NCBI RefSeq assembly: GCF_001005825.1
Contig: NZ_LBHV01000006.1
Location: 1-59,014, forward strand
Source: Rhizobium sp. LC145
GTDB taxonomy: Bacteria; Pseudomonadota; Alphaproteobacteria; Rhizobiales; Rhizobiaceae
Length of the DNA: 59,014 bases
Reading direction: 5' to 3'
Within the stretch, counting starts at the first letter, position 1; every line of letters begins with the position of its first letter. Made by a program: the position numbers and the translations under genes. The notes beneath the pieces were generated by a model that worked only from the letters and a program-made list of their open reading frames with translations, ran no database searches and was not told the DNA's origin. This document shows positions 46,931 through 55,411 of this stretch, piece after piece.

Positions 46931-47173
46931 ATGCGGAAAATTTCTCTCTTGTCATTGTGATTACATCCCATCCATCGTCCGAACTGGCTTGACCGCGGGA
47001 AGCTCCCAGAATTGCCGGTTGAGAGGCAGCTACTATCCGCCAACCGCCACAAGCTTCCGGTTGACGACCTGGACGGTGATCCACCGCTTCGCTTCTTTTG
47101 TATCTTTCCGCATATCCGGAACTCTCAGAAATCGGTATCGTTGATCGTCATCAAGAATCCAGGAAAGACTATC

Positions 47174-47446
47174 ATGAATATCAGAACCTTCACCTTGGCC
47201 ACTATGATTGGCATTGTCTGTTCATTCCTGGCCGGCTGCGTTGGGGACGGAGGATCAGGGCGATACGTCGGCTATCGCACCTATGATCGGTTTGACCGAG
47301 ATTGGTATGGAAGTCGTGGTGATCGTGATCATGATCACGGCAGCCGCGGACGCATTAGCGTTCCTGAGCTTCACAGGATGGAACGCGAGCGGAGTGGGCG
47401 CGCGGATCGATCAGAGAGTGGCACCCGCATTGTGCCCCGGCGTTGA
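47174..47446 (+). CDS. Small lipoprotein rich in Arg, Asp and His
   Basis: A 90-residue lipoprotein. Signal MNIRTFTLATMIGIVCSF with lipobox LAGC at 19-22, then Gly-rich and charged mature sequence (GRYVGYRTYDRFDRDWYGSR, DRDHDHGSRGR). AGGAAAG precedes the ATG. Arg/Asp/His-rich tails like this are frequent in rhizobial envelope proteins. The family was not recognised. It is followed after 89 bp by another small lipoprotein, likely co-transcribed. Confidence 0.6.
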   Translation: MNIRTFTLATMIGIVCSFLAGCVGDGGSGRYVGYRTYDRFDRDWYGSRGDRDHDHGSRGRISVPELHRMERERSGRADRSESGTRIVPRR

Positions 47447-47535
47447 TCCGGCAATGGATCAACTGGCGAATGGCCCCAAAGAGCAGTAAGCTCTCTCGAG
47501 TTCCATTCCCCAAATTGTTTCGCGGGAGAAGTGCC

Positions 47536-47661
47536 ATGAAATGGATCATCTACTCCATTATGTTGCTGGCTATCATCGCATTCAGCGGGTGCGCCACCGC
47601 GGATAGGAAGCCGGTGCCTCCTCAAGACCAAGGCAGCCATGCAGGCGGCGGCTCTTATTGA
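47536..47661 (+). CDS. Very small lipoprotein (41 residues)
   Basis: MKWIIYSIMLLAIIAFSGC is a full lipoprotein signal with lipobox AFSGC. The mature chain is about 23 residues (CATADRKPVPPQDQGSHAGG and SY). GGAG lies 7 bases before the ATG. Such entericidin-sized lipoproteins are easily missed. Function unknown. Confidence 0.55.
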   Translation: MKWIIYSIMLLAIIAFSGCATADRKPVPPQDQGSHAGGGSY

Positions 47662-47839
47662 AGGGTTTGGCCGGAACAGGCGAACTGTTTCCCTAAAAGC
47701 CCGCCCTCCTGTCAATTGACACGGAGGCTGATCGAGCCCGTTATGGCTGAAATTGCAAGCTGTCGCGCGGGTGTCGTTTCGGCGTACTTCCAGTGTCGTG
47801 CCTGCTTACGACCGATGAACCCGCCTGAACGCGACGGGT

Positions 47840-48233
47840 TCATGTCTCTGGTTCGCGATCAGGTATCAATAATATGGTAATCTGCACTCGGCTCTGACAC
47901 CCCGCTCGCGGCACATAGGTGTTGTCGGAAACCCGGTAGGTACGATATCGGGCAGAGCACCAATCGACATGACGTGTCGGCAAGCGAGTAATTATACCAG
48001 CCATAGCGATCTCGCCTATCTCCGCGCCAGTCCCGTCGCCACTCGCGCCGATCTCTTCTATCCTCCCTATCTCGCACAACTCTCCTTGGCTCAGGTATGC
48101 TTGGGTCCCGGTCCTGAACGAGATGAACGTTTTTTGGTGTGGTGACAGTCTGTGCCGGTACACCTATGGAAAAGCCATGCGCAGGTGCTATTCCCGACAA
48201 CGCCGTGATGACAGCCAAGTCAACGATTGACAA
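47840..48233 (-). pseudogene. BA14K-family exported protein, frameshifted
   Basis: From TTG 48233 the frame gives a signal peptide (LSIVDLAVITALSGIAPAHG), a linker, and an Arg/Asp-rich stretch (RDREDRRDRREWRRDWRGDR, then RDRYGW). Reading must then move to another frame near 47970-47990 to find HVDWCSARYRTYRVSDNTYV, the hallmark C-terminal block of BA14K-like proteins (HVxWCxxRYRSYRxxDNTFxP), and a terminal Cys. BA14K proteins were described in Brucella as lectin-like immunogenic surface proteins. One frameshift breaks it here. Confidence 0.6.
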
Positions 48234-48519
48234 CTTCGTCAGCTTGCAGGCCAGGCACCGCCGGGCAACTGGCTGGCAAAGTCGCTGAATTGTCGAGAGC
48301 AGGGCACCGTTCTCGCGCCACATCCAATTAAGAGCGTACAGATGTCGCCCATCACCTACCGAGACTGAGTCGTATGCAGACGGTTGACTTTGGCAGTGTA
48401 CCTCACCTGGTTGCAAACCGATTCGCTTCGAGGCCATGCTCCCTCCGGAGCAGCATTGCTTTCTCGTCCACAGAACAAGTTGCGGGCCGGCAAACAAGCC
48501 CACGAGGAGGCCGCCTCTC

Positions 48520-48560
48520 TTTGACTGATGGCCAGAATTCTATTCTGACCATCAGTCAAA
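48520..48560. repeat. Long imperfect palindrome next to the integrase
   Basis: TTTGACTGATGG (48520-48531) and CCATCAGTCAAA (48549-48560) are perfect inverted arms of 12 bp. Inside, AGAAT and ATTCT continue the stem with one mismatch and a 3-base loop. It lies 24 bp after the integrase stop. There is no U-run on the minus strand, so it may be an arm or core site for recombination rather than a terminator. Confidence 0.5.
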
Positions 48561-48584
48561 ATCGACGGGAGGAAGGGCTCGTTC

Positions 48585-49544
48585 TTAGCCTGAAGCTCGC
48601 TCGAGGATAGGCACACAAACATCGAGGTCGTGCGAGGCCAAATGCGCATAGCGCATTGTCATCTGCAATGTTTGGTGGCCAAGCCACATTTGTACACGCC
48701 TGATGTCAACTCCTCCCCGCACCAGACGTGAAGCACAGGTGTGGCGAAGAACATGTGGCACGATATCTCGATCAATGCCCATGCCAACCTGATCTTTTGC
48801 GCTATTCCAAATGTAACGGAATCGCTGCTGATCGATAGCAACGAAAGGGCCTTCGGGACGGCCTTTTTGAGCAGTAACTGCGTCTAACGCGCGGGGCGTA
48901 AGTGGGATCGTTCTGCTTTTGCCCGATTTTGTAATCCAGAAGGTGACCCGCCGTTCATGGATGTCATTCCACCTCAGACCTATTGCTTCGCCCAGGCGCG
49001 CCCCGGTGTCGACAAGGAACACGCACAGTGCATGATAGTGCTCATCCTTTGAAGCAATGGCCGAGAACAAGCGCTTTTCCTCGTCTGTTTCGAGGAAACG
49101 GATCCGCCCCGCTCGTTCCTTTTGCCGCTTGAACTCGGGTAGGCTATGTAGGTCGCCCATCTTGAACGCTTTCCGCAGCAACTTGCTTAACGCTGCCATC
49201 TTTCGGTTGATGGTTGCGTTGCTGTTGCTCCGTTTGCGCAGTTCGCCGATCAGGCCGTCCACCATCTCTTGAGAAAAAGTAGTGAACGTTGCCCCGAGCA
49301 AAATGTCGTCCAGTTCAGCGATGAAGGCTGCGACATTGTTTCGATGGCTTCCAACCTCCCAGAGTATGTCTCCATACTTCTGGAACAATTCGGAGAGACT
49401 AATGCTTTTGACAGCCTTGAATGGGCCGCCTTGATTGAATTGGAAGTTAACCGAATATGCTAGCTTGAACGTGCTGAAGTCGCCTTCGGCGTCTGGATCA
49501 GCCTCTCCCGCCAACTCAGTTTCTCCTGCCTCTCCGTCAGGCAA
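48585..49544 (-). CDS. Tyrosine recombinase / site-specific integrase
   Basis: A protein of about 319 residues. Catalytic residues of the tyrosine-recombinase fold are all present: Arg183 (TGARLGEAIGLRW), Lys in KSGKSRTIPL, His264 and Arg267 (HVLRHTCASRL), His290 (WLGH) and Tyr299 (MTMRYAHL). The SAM-like core-binding region covers about 48-130. The start is uncertain: a TTG at 49544 lacks a good ribosome site, while a later TTG (49514) has AGGAG 8 bases upstream. It stands about 1.6 kb from tRNA-Ser, with a porin between. It would integrate a mobile island. Confidence 0.85.
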   Translation of the reverse strand: MPDGEAGETELAGEADPDAEGDFSTFKLAYSVNFQFNQGGPFKAVKSISLSELFQKYGDILWEVGSHRNNVAAFIAELDDILLGATFTTFSQEMVDGLIGELRKRSNSNATINRKMAALSKLLRKAFKMGDLHSLPEFKRQKERAGRIRFLETDEEKRLFSAIASKDEHYHALCVFLVDTGARLGEAIGLRWNDIHERRVTFWITKSGKSRTIPLTPRALDAVTAQKGRPEGPFVAIDQQRFRYIWNSAKDQVGMGIDRDIVPHVLRHTCASRLVRGGVDIRRVQMWLGHQTLQMTMRYAHLASHDLDVCVPILERASG

Positions 49545-49637
49545 AGAAACAATGACACGGCTCTGTCATCAACGTGCACTGAAAGAAAATGCTGCTTGAA
49601 TGCGAGCATCTTCGTTGCGCAGTTGCACAACAGCAAC

Positions 49638-49663
49638 AGCCCGCAACCCGAAGGCTGCGAGCT
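49638..49663 (-). terminator. Terminator of porin copy 2
   Basis: On the minus strand, AGCTCGCAGCC-TTCG-GGTTGCGGGCT forms an 11-bp stem (two G-U pairs) with a UUCG loop. It lies 21 bp after the porin stop and is related to the hairpin after copy 1. Confidence 0.65.
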
Positions 49664-49683
49664 ATCGAATTCGCTAGATCAGA

Positions 49684-50757
49684 TTAGAACGAGCGCTGCA
49701 GACGGATGAAGCCGTCCCAACGATCGCCATCGCCGAGGTCGTCGAGGTCAACGTCGGTGTAGTTGATGGTCGCCTTGGCGGTCAGGCCTTCGGTGATCTT
49801 GTAGTCAGCGGTCACGCCAACGCGCCAAGCGCTACCGCCATCATAGTCACCGTCGGCATCGTACAGGATGTTATCCCAGTACTGAACGCCCGGAGCGATG
49901 CTGAACTTCTCGTTGACAGCGATGGCGTATTCAGCGCCGATCGTCCATTCAGAGAAGTCCCAGTAACGGGTCGCGCCGAAGGAGTACACGCCGAAGATGC
50001 CGAGTTCGCCCGGGCCGATCGCAGCGGTGATCGTGGAAGCGATAACAGTGTCTTCGTAGTCGAAGTCGTAAGCCGCGAAGAGGTTAGCGGATACGCCGCC
50101 GAACGTGCCGCCGATCAGGCCGTTGACGCCGAGTTCGTCGTCGTTACCGGCTTCGTCGGTCTTCCAACCAGCCTGCGAGTTGAAAGCGTCACCCTGGATG
50201 TAAGCCTGGAATGCCTCGGTTGCAAAGGTGTAGCGGATCGAGTTGTTCAGGGTGTCGCCACCGATGTAGTCAGCGCCAGCAATCGGACCGCCGTCGGAGA
50301 GAACGGTTTCACCCGGCAGACCGATATCGAAGTAGTTGTAGAAGTAACCGACCTGCAGACCGCCGAGCTGGATGAAGCTCTCTTCGAGGTAGTAGTCGTC
50401 ATCGCTGTTGCTGTTGGCGCGCAGCGTGATCTGAGAGTGCAGCTCACCAAACTCGGTGTCGCTCTTCGCCTGGAAGCGAAGCTGAGCACGCGTGTTGGTG
50501 CGGTAACCGCCGTCCTGCAGTTCCACGCCATCGATATCGAAATCGCTGCGGCCATCGACCTGCACACGGACATAACCGCTGATCTTGAGGCAGGTTTCCG
50601 TACCCGGGATGTAGAAGTAGCCAGTACCGAACGCGTCGCAGACGCGAACGTATTCCATCGGCTCGGGCTCAGCGGCCACGATCGCGTCGGCCGCCTGGGC
50701 GCCAGATACTGCTGCGAGGGCAGCAGCGGAGCCGAGAAGAAGGCTCTTGATGTTCAT
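49684..50757 (-). CDS. Porin_2-family outer-membrane porin (copy 2)
   Basis: A 357-residue porin with signal peptide MNIKSLLLGSAAALAAVSGAQA, mature start ADAIVAAEPEPMEYVRVCD and C-terminal Phe. It is the same length as copy 1 and mostly identical. Differences cluster in loops: YLEESFIQ versus SLNETYIE, and LPGETVLSDGG versus LDGETFLSDEG. It is oriented towards copy 1 across 3.4 kb. Codon use is strongly biased to GC-rich codons, as in highly expressed genes. Confidence 0.93.
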   Translation of the reverse strand: MNIKSLLLGSAAALAAVSGAQAADAIVAAEPEPMEYVRVCDAFGTGYFYIPGTETCLKISGYVRVQVDGRSDFDIDGVELQDGGYRTNTRAQLRFQAKSDTEFGELHSQITLRANSNSDDDYYLEESFIQLGGLQVGYFYNYFDIGLPGETVLSDGGPIAGADYIGGDTLNNSIRYTFATEAFQAYIQGDAFNSQAGWKTDEAGNDDELGVNGLIGGTFGGVSANLFAAYDFDYEDTVIASTITAAIGPGELGIFGVYSFGATRYWDFSEWTIGAEYAIAVNEKFSIAPGVQYWDNILYDADGDYDGGSAWRVGVTADYKITEGLTAKATINYTDVDLDDLGDGDRWDGFIRLQRSF

Positions 50758-51164
50758 TTTGACCTCCAGTCAAAGTTTCGTTTGGGTCTGGGTTCTTTGC
50801 TGAAGGACAGCGTTCCCTGCCCCATCCCCGCGATTACCAGAAAACGGACGATCCACCGCCTCGCTTCCGAATGTGAAAATACAAGACGTCGAAGGCCATG
50901 CAATCTTGAACTACAGCCAAACAAGCTCATCCGACCTGCTTCGATGAAGGCTGTTGCCGAAAGGACACAAAAGCGAGAGCAGGACGGCATCAACATTTAC
51001 CCTTCGTTAAGAAAGGACTTATGTGCCAGTTACTTAGCAAAGGCATAGGGGAAATGGGCGCAACAACCGATGCGGTTCATCGCGGAACGGCTTTTCCCGC
51101 AAAGGGCGATGCCGAATGTGGATGAGCGGGCGGGTGTGGAAAACCCCGAAACGCATGGTGTTGA
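50758..51164. other. Porin upstream region, no gene
   Basis: A 400-bp gap between the porin start and the 3' end of tRNA-Ser. It should hold the porin promoter and leader. If an element had integrated into the tRNA gene, one end would fall here. No gene is supported. Confidence 0.4.
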
Positions 51165-51255
51165 TGGCGGAGAGGAAGGGATTCGAACCCTCGATACGCT
51201 TTTGACGTATACTCCCTTAGCAGGGGAGCGCCTTCGACCACTCGGCCACCTCTCC
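51165..51255 (-). tRNA. tRNA-Ser (anticodon GCU)
   Basis: Read on the minus strand: acceptor stem GGAGAGG...CCTCTCC, D-arm GGCCGAGTGG, anticodon stem CTCCC/GGGAG with loop CTGCTAA (anticodon GCT, reading AGC and AGU), long variable arm (TATACGTCAAAAGCGTATC), T-arm GAGGGTTCGAATCCCTT, discriminator G and an encoded CCA (51165-51167). Length with CCA is 91 bases, normal for tRNA-Ser. Its 3' end faces the integrase side, the usual place for island insertion. Confidence 0.97.
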
Positions 51256-51510
51256 GGTGAGGCCTCAGTAAGTTGAAGAGCCTGTGAATGCAAGGCCTTT
51301 GTGAATTCATCCGCCAAGTTTTGGACGAATCACACCGTCCGAACTGCTTCCCAGGGAGATTGATATCCCCGCTCGCGCGCGCTGATTCTCCAGCGGGCCG
51401 TCCTGGCGGAGCCGATGGATTATCTGACGCAGATCCGGCGATTCGGTGGCATTCACACGCTGGCCGAACGCCGGCTCTTCGGGCGATGCTTGCCGCGGAC
51501 AGATCGATTC

Positions 51511-52311
51511 TCAATAGCCGGCCCGCTGTCCGGCAGGTTCGCCGCCCCGGCCGTAGCGGGATGCGAGCCCACGAAGTGCTGCGGCAAATTCGGTCACATC
51601 GGCGCCGACAGCGACGAATCGGGCGCCGAGATCGATATAGCGGCGGTTGAGTGATTCGCTGAAAGTCAGGATGCCCGCGGCCTTGCCCGCGCCGGTGATT
51701 GTCGCGATCGCCTTTTCGATCACCTCCTGCACCTCCGGCGCTTCCATGCGGCCGAGATAGCCCATGTCGGCGGAAAGATCGGCGGGACCGATGAAGACCC
51801 CATCCACGCCCTCGATGGCCGCGATGTTTTCGAGATCGGCGATCGCCGCCATGGTCTCGGCCTGCACCAGAAGGCAGATCTCGTCCTCCGCGGTATCGGC
51901 ATAGTCGGCGACCGCATTGAAGGCGGAAGCCCTGCCCACCGCCGCGCCGACGCCGCGAATGCCTTTAGGCGGATAGCGCAGCGCGCGCACCAGCTCGCGC
52001 GCCTGATCCGCCGAATCGACCATGGGCACGAGAATCGTCCGCGCGCCGATATCGAGCACCTGCTTGAGCATCCACGGCTCGCCGACCGGCACGCGCACCA
52101 CCGGCTCGACCGGATAGGCCGCGAGCGCCTGCAATTGGGCCAGAATGCTGCGCAGGTCGTTCGGCCCGTGCTCCCCGTCGATCACCAGCCAGTCGAAACC
52201 GGCGGTTCCGGCAATCTCCGCCGGCAGCGGCTCGCCCATGTTCAGCCAAAGGCCGATCTGCAGGCGATCCTCGCGAATGGCGGCTTTGAAGTGATTCTTC
52301 GGCACGGGCAT
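51511..52311 (-). CDS. HpcH/HpaI-family aldolase
   Basis: A 266-residue class II aldolase of the 4-hydroxy-2-oxoheptanedioate / 2-keto-3-deoxy-L-rhamnonate aldolase type. DWLVIDGEHGP contains catalytic His48. Metal ligands are Glu in VQAETMAA and Asp in VFIGPADLSADMG; the substrate Arg is in VVRVP. It cleaves 4-hydroxy-2-oxo acids into pyruvate and an aldehyde. It follows the FAD oxidoreductase by 24 bp on the same strand, so both are in one operon. Confidence 0.9.
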   Translation of the reverse strand: MPVPKNHFKAAIREDRLQIGLWLNMGEPLPAEIAGTAGFDWLVIDGEHGPNDLRSILAQLQALAAYPVEPVVRVPVGEPWMLKQVLDIGARTILVPMVDSADQARELVRALRYPPKGIRGVGAAVGRASAFNAVADYADTAEDEICLLVQAETMAAIADLENIAAIEGVDGVFIGPADLSADMGYLGRMEAPEVQEVIEKAIATITGAGKAAGILTFSESLNRRYIDLGARFVAVGADVTEFAAALRGLASRYGRGGEPAGQRAGY

Positions 52312-52335
52312 GTTGTTCGTCCAGTATTAAAGGAG

Positions 52336-53553
52336 TCAGGAAAGGAGCTGCTTGAGATCGATGGATGGATCGGCGAGCACCCTCCTGTCCGGCGCTATCC
52401 CCGCTTCCAGCATCTTCTTGCCGGTGACATAGGCCTTGGCATCGTTGATCGCATCGACGGCGATGAACTCGCCTTCCCGGAAATACCAGATGGAAAGGCT
52501 GCCCTCGCGCATTCCAGGTCGCACCAGCGTCTCGTCGTAACCCAGATTGAAGCCGGCGATCTGCAGTTTCACGTCATACTGGTCCGACCAGAACCAGGGC
52601 TTCGGATCATAAGGTTCGCCGTCACCCGCCAGAACGGTCGCCACGGCTTCAGCCTGATCGACGGCATTCTGTACCGATTCGAGACGAATTCGCCGCCCTC
52701 TCCAGGGCAGCATGGCGCAATCACCCATCGCGAAGATGGAAGGATCGGAGGTGCGGCCGAATTCGTCGACGATTACGCCGTTTCCGACATCAAGGCCGCT
52801 TTCCTGCGCCAGCCGGTCATTCGGCATCACGCCGATGCCGACGATGACGACATCCACATCGACCACCGAACCATCGGAAAGCTCGGCGCCGCGCACCTTG
52901 CCGCCTTCGCCGAGCAGCCGCACGAGCCCGGTCTTCTCGCGGATCACCGCCCCGTGCCGCAGGTGGATGGCGCGCATGGCGTCCGCGGTCTCCTTGGCGG
53001 CGACGCGCTGGAGGATACGGTCGGCCATTTCGATCAGCGTCACCTCGACGCCGAGATGGCGGGCAACCGCCGCCGCCTCCAGGCCGATATAGCCGCCGCC
53101 GATGATGAGAAGCCGCCGGCCGGCCCGCATCTCCCCGGAAAGCAGATCGGCATCGCGCTTGTCGCGGACCACGAAGACCCCGTCGAGATCGCCTCCGATG
53201 GCGGCGGGCAGTGTGCGCGGCGTGGAGCCGGTCGCAAGCGCCAGTGTCTCATAGTCCAGAACGGAGCCGTCCTGCATGCGCACCCGCCTGGCGGCCCGGT
53301 CTATCTCCTCGACATGGGTGGAAAGCCTCAGATCGACCTGGTTTTCCGCATACCAGTTTTCCTGGCGGAAGGTCAGCCGGTCGAATTCCATCTCGCCGAG
53401 CAGGTATTTCTTGGAAAGCGGCGGGCGCTGATAGGGCGGCACGTCCTCGGCGCCGATCAGGGTGATGGGCCGTTCATCCTTCAGCAAGCGAAGCTTCGCG
53501 GCGAGCGCGAAACCCGCCTGCCCCGCGCCGACGATCACCAGCCTGCCTGTCAC
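52336..53553 (-). CDS. FAD-dependent ferredoxin/rubredoxin reductase-like protein
   Basis: A 405-residue NAD(P)H:ferredoxin reductase of the ThcD/CamA/BphA4 type. FAD motif GAGQAG (9-14), APPYQRPPLSK-like block (PPYQRPPLSKKYL), NAD motif IIGGGYIGLEAA, and FAD-binding FAMGDCA. GTG 53553 begins VTGRLVIVGAG, the family's usual start; a longer frame upstream is not homologous. Such reductases pass electrons to a [2Fe-2S] ferredoxin of an oxygenase, but no oxygenase lies here. The HpcH aldolase is 24 bp downstream. Confidence 0.88.
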   Translation of the reverse strand: MTGRLVIVGAGQAGFALAAKLRLLKDERPITLIGAEDVPPYQRPPLSKKYLLGEMEFDRLTFRQENWYAENQVDLRLSTHVEEIDRAARRVRMQDGSVLDYETLALATGSTPRTLPAAIGGDLDGVFVVRDKRDADLLSGEMRAGRRLLIIGGGYIGLEAAAVARHLGVEVTLIEMADRILQRVAAKETADAMRAIHLRHGAVIREKTGLVRLLGEGGKVRGAELSDGSVVDVDVVIVGIGVMPNDRLAQESGLDVGNGVIVDEFGRTSDPSIFAMGDCAMLPWRGRRIRLESVQNAVDQAEAVATVLAGDGEPYDPKPWFWSDQYDVKLQIAGFNLGYDETLVRPGMREGSLSIWYFREGEFIAVDAINDAKAYVTGKKMLEAGIAPDRRVLADPSIDLKQLLS

Positions 53554-53770
53554 CTCGATCCCCCTGACACATCCGCCACATGACGCATGTCGCGTCAGTT
53601 GAGGCGTAACCCTGCCGCGCCTGCCCGTCAACCGCAGACGGTTGCGCGTACGCACGGAAGCCATGGCGCGACGAAAACGCGCGGGACAGACGGCATTTTA
53701 ATGATCTGTTTCAGAATGCGTCAGCCGATCTGGGCTTAGACTGACCGCATGAGGAGAAAAGGAGGGTGCC

Positions 53771-54124
53771 ATGCCCTTGAATATGGACGAGGACCCGAAA
53801 CGGGACGCGCCGCGCGACCGGGCCTTCCAGAAATTCACCGTGGATCGCCCAGGCAGAATCATCTTCGTCGGCCGGCGGTTGAGCACGACCACGCATTTCC
53901 GCTGCCTCGTCCACTCCATCTCTCTCTATGGTGCGGAACTGGAAATCGCCCCGCACATGCCGGTGCCGAACAATTTCTTCCTGGAAATCCTCGGCATCCA
54001 CGACGAGATCGGCTGCACGGTCATCCGCCGGGAAGAGGAAAGGCTGACGGTCGGCTTCAACATGCTGATCGATCCGGAATTCCTGCATCACGTCGTGCGG
54101 CTGAACTTCGAAACGAGCCATTGA
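53771..54124 (+). CDS. PilZ-domain protein
   Basis: A 117-residue single-domain protein. The second PilZ motif is seen as SISLYGAEL (family (D/N)xSxxG, here with Ser in the first position). The first motif (RxxxR) is not clear, the nearest being RDRAFQKF. If the Arg motif is lost, c-di-GMP binding may be weak. PilZ proteins control motility or polysaccharide synthesis. It stands alone between the FAD reductase (divergent) and a convergent small gene. Confidence 0.75.
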   Translation: MPLNMDEDPKRDAPRDRAFQKFTVDRPGRIIFVGRRLSTTTHFRCLVHSISLYGAELEIAPHMPVPNNFFLEILGIHDEIGCTVIRREEERLTVGFNMLIDPEFLHHVVRLNFETSH

Positions 54125-54330
54125 GGTTCGTCGTTTTCCGATCGCAGGCGGCGGCCCGGCCGATTCCGGCCGGCGCGCGAAGAACCGCCCGAAACCCATG
54201 AGAGAAACGGCAGCGCCCAGAGGAGACCCCGCCATTCGGTGCCCTCCAGCGGATCGGCAAGAGGATTGCTCTTCTTCTTGCAATCCTCGTCCCTAAGACG
54301 CTCCCAGAGCCTTACCCAGTTGAGAAGCAT
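54088..54330 (-). CDS. Hypothetical small protein
   Basis: An 80-residue frame starting MLLNWVRLWERLRDEDCKKK, with GGAG 8 bases before ATG 54330, a short hydrophobic stretch (GLLWALPFLSWVSG) and a basic tail. It overlaps the PilZ 3' end by 37 bp. It may be a small membrane-associated protein. Family not recognised. Confidence 0.4.
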   Translation of the reverse strand: MLLNWVRLWERLRDEDCKKKSNPLADPLEGTEWRGLLWALPFLSWVSGGSSRAGRNRPGRRLRSENDEPQWLVSKFSRTT

Positions 54331-54474
54331 GGCATCCACTCCATCTATAATGTCTTGGCTATACCTGCCGTTCAGCTAGGGAGGTTGGGAGCGGACCTGT
54401 AGACGCGACGGCGAAAGGCGCGTTTCACCGCTGAAAGATGGAGAAGTCGCCGTTTGAGGCATAAGGGTGCCGCC

Positions 54475-55341
54475 ATGAAGGATGCCGATTGGGACGACCT
54501 CAAACTGTTCTTCCATGTGGCGCAGGAGGGCGGCCTCAGCGGCGCGGCCGAGCGCACGGGCATCAGCGCGCCGACGATCGGCCGGCGGATGCTGGCGCTC
54601 GAAAGGGTGACCGGGCGCACCCTGTTCGTGCGCAGCCAACAGGGATACCGGCTGGCGCCGGACGGCGAGGTCCTGCTCGAACACGTGCGGGCCATGCGCC
54701 GGACGGCGGAAAGCATATCCGACTGGCACAGGAAGGCCTTTGCGCTCCCGATCGTCTCGATCGGCAGCGATGTCTGGCTTTCGGGCTTCATCGCCGACAA
54801 TATCCCAGCTCTCCGAGGCGGCGAGGACCGCTTTCGCCTGTGCTGCAAATCTCTGCACGCAGGCGTCGATTTCACCTATCGGGAGGCGAATGTCGGCCTC
54901 GTCAACCGCCGGCCGCAGAGCGGCAATGTCGCGGTGCGCCGCTCCGTCGACATCGCCTATGCTATATATAAGGCCTCGGACCTTCCCGATTCCGACGAGC
55001 TGCCTTGGATATCCATCGGCACCGAGAATGCCTTTTCGCCCGCCGACAAATGGGTGTTCCAGCATCACGAGGCCGACATTCTTACCTGGACGAACTCGCC
55101 GGCCCTGCTTGCCCGGCTGATCCGCAGCGGCAACGGCAGAGGCGTCCTTCCGTGTTTCGTGGGCGATTCGCAGCCTGGGCTTCGGCGTCAGGGTGACATT
55201 ATAGAGGACCTCACCCACACGATATGGATCGTCGCCAATGACGACGATCGCCATCGTCCGGAGATACGCCTCGTGATCGAGCGGCTGAGCCGTCTCTTCA
55301 AGGACGAGGAGAAGCGGTTCCGCGGCGAGCGGACGTCGTGA
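54475..55341 (+). CDS. LysR-family transcriptional regulator
   Basis: A 288-residue LysR protein. The helix-turn-helix is GLSGAAERTGISAPTIGRRM (about 20-39), then LALERVTGRTLFVRSQQGYRL. The effector domain is complete to the C-terminus. ATG 54475 gives MKDADWDDLKLFFHVAQEGG, the usual start. Downstream on the same strand, after 70 bp, lies a PLP aminotransferase, which may be its target. Confidence 0.88.
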   Translation: MKDADWDDLKLFFHVAQEGGLSGAAERTGISAPTIGRRMLALERVTGRTLFVRSQQGYRLAPDGEVLLEHVRAMRRTAESISDWHRKAFALPIVSIGSDVWLSGFIADNIPALRGGEDRFRLCCKSLHAGVDFTYREANVGLVNRRPQSGNVAVRRSVDIAYAIYKASDLPDSDELPWISIGTENAFSPADKWVFQHHEADILTWTNSPALLARLIRSGNGRGVLPCFVGDSQPGLRRQGDIIEDLTHTIWIVANDDDRHRPEIRLVIERLSRLFKDEEKRFRGERTS

Positions 55342-55411
55342 ACGGACGCGGCCCTTGCATGGGAAAGAATCGCTCTTATTGTGTGCCGGCTTTCATAACC
55401 GGGACATCGTC

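Noticed and set aside
51030..51317. Minus-strand protein-like frame with RVRIPSSPP
   Set aside because: It reads through tRNA-Ser; that peptide pattern is a well-known artefact of translating tRNA genes.
52135..53583. Long plus-strand open frame of more than 480 codons
   Set aside because: It is antisense to the FAD reductase and aldolase genes, which have clear motifs. The long frame is a side effect of high-GC codon use.
54376..55254. Long minus-strand open frame
   Set aside because: It is opposite the LysR gene at 54475, which has an intact helix-turn-helix; the minus product has no family resemblance.
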